NCBI GenBank assembly: GCA_023423015.1
Contig: JAFAGE010000353.1
Span: forward strand, 1 to 19,959
DNA: 19,959 nucleotides
Reading direction: 5' to 3'
From: Bacteroidota bacterium
GTDB lineage: Bacteria > Bacteroidota > Bacteroidia > Chitinophagales > Chitinophagaceae
In this document: positions 14,949 through 19,959 of the stretch, piece by piece
How the letters are laid out: each line of letters starts with the position of its first letter
Numbering within the stretch: position 1 is the first letter of the stretch
Program-made: the position numbers and the translations under genes
The notes under the pieces: generated by a model
Database searches by the model: none
Seen by the model: the letters and a program-made list of their open reading frames with translations, nothing else
What the model was told of the DNA's origin: nothing

Positions 14949-17012
14949 ATGTCGCGGATGATCATAACTGTGGTTTGTTTGTTTATTCCCGCTATGCTGG
15001 TTGCACAGCATATAGACCTGCAGTCTGAATTGAATGATCAGCAACTGGAAGATCTTGCTGAAAATATTGAAGATGAAAATTTGCAGGAAGATGATTATAA
15101 TTTCCAGCAGCTTCTATACTACTCGAGGCATCCTTTAAACATAAATGCCCCGGAAGACGAGTTGAGCAGCTTTCCACTGTTCGCTCCCATTCATGTTCAG
15201 AATATTCTGTTCTATAGAAATGTTTTCGGCAATTTCATAAGTATCTACGAACTGCAGGCCGTGCCGGGTTTCACGCCCGGCCTGCTGAGAACAATCGCTC
15301 CCTATATAGTTGTGGCGGGGAAGAATCTTATCACAACGGTGAGCGATCGTTTTCGTAAGGGTTCGCAAACAGCCATTGTGCGTCCGCTCCTGATAGCACA
15401 AAAACAAACTGGCTTCTCAGCAGATGATGCCCCGAATCGTTTTCTTGGCGACCGGCTTGCATTGTTTGCCCGCTATAAATACCATTACCGCAACTTGCTT
15501 CAATATGGTGTTACGCTTGAGAAGGATGCAGGTGAACGATACCTGAAACGAGAAGCTCCTTTTCTGATGGATTATCAATCTGCACATTTCTTCCTGAGAA
15601 ATGTCGGTCAGCTAAAAGCCCTGGCGTTGGGGGACTTCACGGTAAACCTCGGGCAGGGTCTGATTCATTGGCAAAGCCAGGCTTTTAAGAAAACTTCCGG
15701 AGTGTTGAACATAAAGCGACAATCTGAGGTGTTACGGCCTTACCAATCAGCTGGCGAAAATGCATTCTTCCGGGGCGCCGGAGCCACAGTGGCAGCAGGA
15801 AGATGGGAGGCAACGGTGTTTGCCTCTTCAAGAAATCTGTCAGCAAACATTGCGGATGGGGATGAAGGTTCTGTAATCACCTCGTTCGATTATTCCGGCT
15901 TTCACAGAAATGAAAAGGAAGAAATAAAACGCAACAATGCCAGGCAGCTATCCTCAGGAGCTAACCTTCGCTGGCGAAAACGTATGCTGCAGCTGGGGGG
16001 AAACTTCATCGCCCACTGGTATTCACTCCCGATACAAAAACAGGAGGAACCATATAATGTTTATAGCATTGCCGGTACGCGTTGGATCAATGGAAGTTTC
16101 GATGCAAGTGTCACGATTCGGAATTATCATGTTTTTGGAGAAGCGGCTATTGACCTGAAGGGAAGGCCGGCTTTCCTGGCAGGATTGATCAGCAGTTTAA
16201 GCAGCGTAGTCGACCTGTCTATATTATACAGGCAGATAGATGCCGGATATCAGTCGGTTTATGGAAATGCTTTTACGGAGAACACATTCCCAACAAACGA
16301 AACCGGGGTTTACTCCGGACTAATCTTAAAAGCCGGCAGGAAATGGAGACTTGATCTTTATGCGGATGTATTCACTTTTCCCTGGATAAAATACCGGGTA
16401 GATGCCCCCTCTGGTGGATACCACCATTTTTTGCAGCTCAACTGGAAGCCTTCAAAGGCCACCGAGTGTTACACACGATTCCGGGTGCGGTCCAGGCCGC
16501 TAAATTTTAAAACAGACGGATTCTCTTTACCGCAATCGAACCTTTATACCAATTGGAGAACACATGTTTCACATCAATTGAGCCGGGAATTGACGCTTAG
16601 GTGCAGGATGGAAAAGACTACGTTTATGCGGGAAGCAGATAGCTTCCGCGAGCAGGGATTCTTGTATTTTATCGATATGATTTTTAAGCCCGATCGCCGC
16701 TGGTACTCTTTTAACATGAGATTGCAGTACTTCGAGGCCGATTCGTATGAGACGAGGATATATGCCTATGAACAGGATTTACTATTTGTTAGCAGTTCAC
16801 CTGCATTTTTTGACCGCGGATTCAGGAGTTTAGTAAATTTTAAGGCGAAAATCCGCATTAAGTTATTAGGAATTAACACATTAACTGCCTCAGTAAAAAT
16901 TGCGAACACCTCTTATGTATCTAAAAGCGAAATCGGTTCAGGACTTTCATCCATTCATGGAAAAAACAAAACTGACGTTCGTTTTCAATTGTTTATAGGT
17001 CCTTCTTCGTAA
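14949..17012 (+). CDS. ComEA-like helix-hairpin-helix domain fused to a large outer-membrane beta-barrel
   Basis: 687 residues, ATG at 14949, TAA at 17010-17012. Residues 1-19 are a signal peptide (IITVVCLFIPAMLVAQ). An acidic helical segment (about 28-55) precedes a ComEA-type double helix-hairpin-helix at about 61-121: LNINAPEDELSSFPLF, then ILFYRNVFGNFISIYELQAVPGF, then LLRTIAPYIVV. Residues about 130-687 are a long beta-barrel of alternating strands (for example LALGDFTVNLGQGLIHWQSQ, GVYSGLILKAGRKWRLDLYA) ending in a typical terminal strand (DVRFQLFIGP). HhH domains of this type bind double-stranded DNA without sequence specificity, and in ComEA they act in the periplasm during DNA uptake. 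Here the placement implies an HhH at the periplasmic face of an outer-membrane pore. The family is conserved in Bacteroidota but, as far as I know, uncharacterised. It is co-transcribed with the PorV/PorQ-like gene. Confidence 0.85.
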   Translation: MSRMIITVVCLFIPAMLVAQHIDLQSELNDQQLEDLAENIEDENLQEDDYNFQQLLYYSRHPLNINAPEDELSSFPLFAPIHVQNILFYRNVFGNFISIYELQAVPGFTPGLLRTIAPYIVVAGKNLITTVSDRFRKGSQTAIVRPLLIAQKQTGFSADDAPNRFLGDRLALFARYKYHYRNLLQYGVTLEKDAGERYLKREAPFLMDYQSAHFFLRNVGQLKALALGDFTVNLGQGLIHWQSQAFKKTSGVLNIKRQSEVLRPYQSAGENAFFRGAGATVAAGRWEATVFASSRNLSANIADGDEGSVITSFDYSGFHRNEKEEIKRNNARQLSSGANLRWRKRMLQLGGNFIAHWYSLPIQKQEEPYNVYSIAGTRWINGSFDASVTIRNYHVFGEAAIDLKGRPAFLAGLISSLSSVVDLSILYRQIDAGYQSVYGNAFTENTFPTNETGVYSGLILKAGRKWRLDLYADVFTFPWIKYRVDAPSGGYHHFLQLNWKPSKATECYTRFRVRSRPLNFKTDGFSLPQSNLYTNWRTHVSHQLSRELTLRCRMEKTTFMREADSFREQGFLYFIDMIFKPDRRWYSFNMRLQYFEADSYETRIYAYEQDLLFVSSSPAFFDRGFRSLVNFKAKIRIKLLGINTLTASVKIANTSYVSKSEIGSGLSSIHGKNKTDVRFQLFIGPSS

Positions 17013-17117
17013 AAGCTGCATTCAGCCTGCAAAATATTTTTTACACAAGGCAGCAATTCTGCATAGAGGTTTGTCTCTTTGGTGTAGGGCTTTTTCCGTT
17101 CAACAGATTTAACGAAA

Positions 17118-17148
17118 TTTTGATGATGTTAAAAAGTTCCTATATTTA
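17118..17148 (+). promoter_or_regulatory. Candidate promoter within the susC leader
   Basis: TTTTG (17118-17122), an 18-bp spacer and TATATTTA (17141-17148) match TTTG-N~19-TAnnTTTG at all but the last base. If used, it would give a susC leader of about 450 nt. Confidence 0.35.
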
Positions 17149-17323
17149 CGGCTTCTTAAGTAAACGTTCAGTACATGAGAAAAACGCTTTCGCCGCTGGT
17201 CTGGTCAACCAGCTTAAACGAGGCAATGTGCAGGCCACCTTTGAAGAACTACAAATACGGCATCTTCTGGCATCTTACAACCTCTGGTTTTCAGCCGAAT
17301 TGCAACAACGAAATACTGGTTAA
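17123..17323 (+). CDS. Small hypothetical ORF, doubtful
   Basis: 66 residues from ATG 17123 (a second ATG follows at 17126) to TAA 17321-17323. The translation is a mixed basic sequence with a helical-looking middle (AGLVNQLKRGNVQATFEELQ) and no signal peptide, motif or recognised family. The candidate promoter -7 box lies inside it, so either the promoter or the ORF is likely false. It is listed because it is the only ORF of natural-looking composition in the susC leader. Confidence 0.2.
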   Translation: MMLKSSYIYGFLSKRSVHEKNAFAAGLVNQLKRGNVQATFEELQIRHLLASYNLWFSAELQQRNTG

Positions 17324-17601
17324 CGCTTAATTAAAAGTTAACGAAATGGCCTTCGGGTCGTTTTAAAATTTTGTTGTATGCATCAAAACCAAATATCCAT
17401 TGTGCCAACCGTGCTTACTAATGTTAGTTCAGCATGGGCATCCTCTTGTTCTCGCACCGAGGCAACATCTATTGCGTTAAGCCATTCTTCATTTAGTACA
17501 GCCCTAACTATTGCTAGCGGAACCGGCCGAAAGGCTGCGGATCTGCTTTCATGCCATATAAATAAGGGTATCAAAGTAAAAATTTAAACAAAAGAGAGAG
17601 T

Positions 17602-19959
17602 ATGAAAAAAATCTATTGCTTATTGACCTTGACGCTGCTGTTTTCGGTGGCTGCATGGTCGCAGGCTGTTAGGTTGACCGGACAGGTGAGAAATGTCCAG
17701 GGAGAACCGGTTCCTTTCGCTACAGTGACAGTAAAGGGGACATCCGAAGCAGTTTCTGCAGACCAAAGCGGTAATTTCACCATCTCAGCGCCAAGCGGTT
17801 CCACACTGGTAGTTTCTGCGGCAAGTTTTCAGACGCAGGAAGTCAGCGTTGGCAACCAAACCACACTGGCCATCACACTGATCGGTGAATCGAATCTGCA
17901 GGAAGTGGTGGTTACAGCCCTCGGTATCCGCAGAACTGAAAAAGCTCTTGGTTACTCGGTGAGTAAAGTGGACCCGGATGCGTTGGTTCAGAAATCTGAG
18001 CCAGACATGTTGAAAGGTCTCCAGGGTAAAGTTGCTGGTGTTGACATCAGGACTTCCCAGGGTACTCCCGGTGCTGCTACCAGGATCCAGATTCGCGGTA
18101 ACAACTCGTTCTACGGTAACAGCCAGCCGCTGATCATCGTAGACGGTATACCTTATAGTAATGAACAGGTGACGACCAGCAGCCAGACGAGTGGTGGTTC
18201 AGCTTACTCAAGTGGTATTGCCAACCTCGATCCTAACGATATCGCAACAATGAACGTGTTGAAAGGTTCATCGGCAGCTGCGATTTACGGTTCAAGAGGT
18301 TCTAATGGTGTGGTTGTTATTACTACCAAATCAGGTAGTGCACTGCGCGGAAGGAAAGGTCTTGAGGTGACTGCAAAAAGCTCAGTGTCGTTCGAAAAAA
18401 TAGCTAACCTTCCCGATTTCCAGAATCTTTATGGCGCAGGTTCGCAGTTCGGATATTCAAACTCTAATGGTTCATGGGGTCCTGCATTCCGTGACCTGGA
18501 TTCGATTCCGGCATGGCCTGATTATAAAACAGCGTTCCCCGACATGTTCCCGTCAGACAACATCGCTTACCGCGCTGATCCTGACAACGTAGAAAGCCTG
18601 TTTCGTACCGGAATGGTTTACGAAAACTCTGTGGGTTTCCAGGGTGGTGACGCGAAAAGTTCTATCGCTGCGACTCTTTCGAGCCTGAATCACACCGGAT
18701 ATGTAGAAAACTCTTATTATAAGAGGTATAATATCGGTCTCGGTGCTCAGACTACACTAAATAACGGCATTAACATCAGGGGTAACTTCAGCTATGCCCG
18801 CTCTAACCAGCAGGGTGGTTTCTTCGGAGAAAACCAGATCGACGGTGCCGCATCACTGTTCGCAAGGTCGCTCTTCCTGGCACGTAACTGGGATATGAGC
18901 CTGCCTTTCGAAACTGAAACAGGTGAAAACGTAACCTGGAACGGTGGTAACCAATTTGACCACCCAAGATGGTCGGCCAAATACAACGTTGCCCAGACCG
19001 CTGAAGAAAGATTTATTGCCGGTTTCCATGCCGACTATAATATTAATAAGTGGATCAGGTTGGATTACAACCTCGGTTCAAACGTGAATATTCTCGAAAG
19101 GAGAGAAATTACAGAAGTTGGTTCGAGAGCTGCACAGGGTCTTGGCCGTTTGATTCTCGATAACTATCGTAAACACGAAATCGAATCGAACTTCCTCGTT
19201 ACTCTTACTCCTACTATCAACGAAGACATTACACTTCGCGCGATCGTCGGTCACAACTTCAACCAACGCGTAACTGAAGATGATGTACAACAGGGTACAA
19301 GCTTCGTAGTGAAAGGAATTCACACACTGAAGAATACTGCATTCCAGCAGTTCATTGACGATTACTATGAGAAAAGAAGATTGATCGGTGTATTCGCCGA
19401 CGTTACACTCGGTTTCCGTGATTATTTGTTCCTGACTTTGACAGGACGTAACGACTGGTCGTCTACACTTCCTGAAAGCAACCGCAGCTACTTCTATCCT
19501 TCGGTGTCTACATCTTTTGTATTCTCCGATGCGTTTGGAATTCAGAGCAGCGTACTTGATTTCGGTAAGATCAGGGCTGGTTGGGCGAAAGTTGGTAGAG
19601 ACGCTGATCCCTATGTGTTGCAGAACATCTTCAACGTAATCCCGAACTTCAGAGGCCGCCCTTCTGCTACACGCGACCAGACATTTAATAACCCGGAACT
19701 GAAACCTGAGTTCACTGAAGAAATTGAACTCGGTACGCAGTTGAGCTTCCTGAGAAGACTGGTTGAACTGGATGTTACTGTTTATCGCAGGAAATCTACA
19801 AACCAGATCGCAGCAATCGCTGTTCCTGCTTCATCAGGTTATAACTTCCGTGTATTAAACTTTGGTGAGATCCTCAACCAGGGTGTTGAAATTGACCTCG
19901 CTGTTCGTCCGGTTAGAACAAAATCGTTCAACTGGGAAGTACGCGGCGTATTCACGCAC
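17602..19959 (+). CDS. SusC/RagA family TonB-dependent outer-membrane receptor (3' truncated by window)
   Basis: ATG at 17602; the frame stays open to the right edge, giving 786 visible residues of a family usually about 1,000 residues long. The signal peptide (IYCLLTLTLLFSVAAWSQ) is followed by a carboxypeptidase-regulatory-like domain at about 25-95 (GQVRNVQGEPVPFATVTVKGT) and a TonB-box-like LQEVVVTALG (99-108). The plug domain at about 110-245 carries the SusC hallmarks LQGKVAGVDI, RIQIRGNNS, PLIIVDGIPYSN, and VLKGSSAAAIYGSRGSNGVVVITTKSG (split here as the VLKGSSAAAIYG and SRGSNGVVVITTKSG parts, about 219-245). The rest is barrel. These receptors import glycans, peptides or other nutrients with a SusD-type lipoprotein partner. 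A susD would be expected just beyond the right edge. The substrate cannot be told from this sequence. Confidence 0.95.
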   Translation, partial: MKKIYCLLTLTLLFSVAAWSQAVRLTGQVRNVQGEPVPFATVTVKGTSEAVSADQSGNFTISAPSGSTLVVSAASFQTQEVSVGNQTTLAITLIGESNLQEVVVTALGIRRTEKALGYSVSKVDPDALVQKSEPDMLKGLQGKVAGVDIRTSQGTPGAATRIQIRGNNSFYGNSQPLIIVDGIPYSNEQVTTSSQTSGGSAYSSGIANLDPNDIATMNVLKGSSAAAIYGSRGSNGVVVITTKSGSALRGRKGLEVTAKSSVSFEKIANLPDFQNLYGAGSQFGYSNSNGSWGPAFRDLDSIPAWPDYKTAFPDMFPSDNIAYRADPDNVESLFRTGMVYENSVGFQGGDAKSSIAATLSSLNHTGYVENSYYKRYNIGLGAQTTLNNGINIRGNFSYARSNQQGGFFGENQIDGAASLFARSLFLARNWDMSLPFETETGENVTWNGGNQFDHPRWSAKYNVAQTAEERFIAGFHADYNINKWIRLDYNLGSNVNILERREITEVGSRAAQGLGRLILDNYRKHEIESNFLVTLTPTINEDITLRAIVGHNFNQRVTEDDVQQGTSFVVKGIHTLKNTAFQQFIDDYYEKRRLIGVFADVTLGFRDYLFLTLTGRNDWSSTLPESNRSYFYPSVSTSFVFSDAFGIQSSVLDFGKIRAGWAKVGRDADPYVLQNIFNVIPNFRGRPSATRDQTFNNPELKPEFTEEIELGTQLSFLRRLVELDVTVYRRKSTNQIAAIAVPASSGYNFRVLNFGEILNQGVEIDLAVRPVRTKSFNWEVRGVFTH

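Larger units (their letters stand above)
17013..17601. other. 589-bp intergenic leader upstream of susC
   Basis: No gene of recognised function was found here. Just after the HhH-barrel stop a weak GCTG-CATT-CAGC hairpin (17015-17026) is followed by a T-rich run, a marginal terminator. AACGAAAT occurs three times (17111-17118, 17307-17314, 17340-17347), and the palindrome-containing word GTTAACG twice (17319-17325, 17337-17343). The segment 17378-17587 is open on both strands but neither translation looks like a protein family. The last 20 bases before the susC ATG are A-rich (AAACAAAAGAGAGAG), as is usual before Bacteroidota start codons. Confidence 0.7.

Overview
The window reads as a chromosomal segment of a Bacteroidota bacterium, most likely of the Chitinophagaceae/Chitinophagales type. 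The reasons are the C-terminal part of a SprA-type secretion translocon, a protein with a type B (CHU_C) type IX secretion sorting domain, a SusC/RagA-like TonB-dependent receptor, a DUF4105 protein, a TPR/beta-propeller/OmpA protein, and promoters of the Bacteroidetes TTTG-N~20-TAnnTTTG form. No rRNA, tRNA, CRISPR array, insertion sequence or prophage gene was recognised.

Layout. (1) Positions 2-2395, plus strand: C-terminal third of SprA, cut by the window edge. (2) Positions 2440-13995, minus strand: a long co-directional run, read right to left: folD, queE, a PorE-like TPR/propeller/OmpA protein, dprA, guaB, a DUF4105 membrane protein, an alpha/beta hydrolase, an 878-residue PKD protein with a type B sorting domain, and a small secreted protein. 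Several junctions are overlapping or only a few bases apart (queE/OmpA, OmpA/dprA, guaB/DUF4105, DUF4105/hydrolase). (3) Positions 14112-17012, plus strand: a two-gene operon of a PorV/PorQ-like outer-membrane barrel and a ComEA-like helix-hairpin-helix domain fused to a large beta-barrel. (4) Positions 17013-17601: a 589-bp non-coding or weakly coding leader. (5) Positions 17602-19959, plus strand: a SusC/RagA receptor running off the right edge.

How the genes fit together. One theme is the cell envelope and type IX secretion: translocon (SprA), a probable secreted cargo (the 878-residue protein), a possible peptidoglycan-anchored periplasmic component (PorE-like), two outer-membrane barrels and SusC. 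The other is housekeeping: purine synthesis (guaB), one-carbon folate metabolism (folD), queuosine/7-deazaguanine synthesis (queE) and DNA processing during uptake (dprA).

The observations most worth following are: a four-copy 43-45 bp tandem repeat directly upstream of queE; opposed arrays of a 7-bp GGTGAGC-type repeat bracketing the small secreted protein; three promoters (guaB, folD, the 14112 gene) whose -7 box ends 3-4 bases before the ATG, implying leaderless mRNAs; the HhH plus beta-barrel protein; and repeated AACGAAAT / GTTAACG words in the susC leader. None of these is proven to be a new system. The HhH-barrel operon is the best candidate for unexplored biology.
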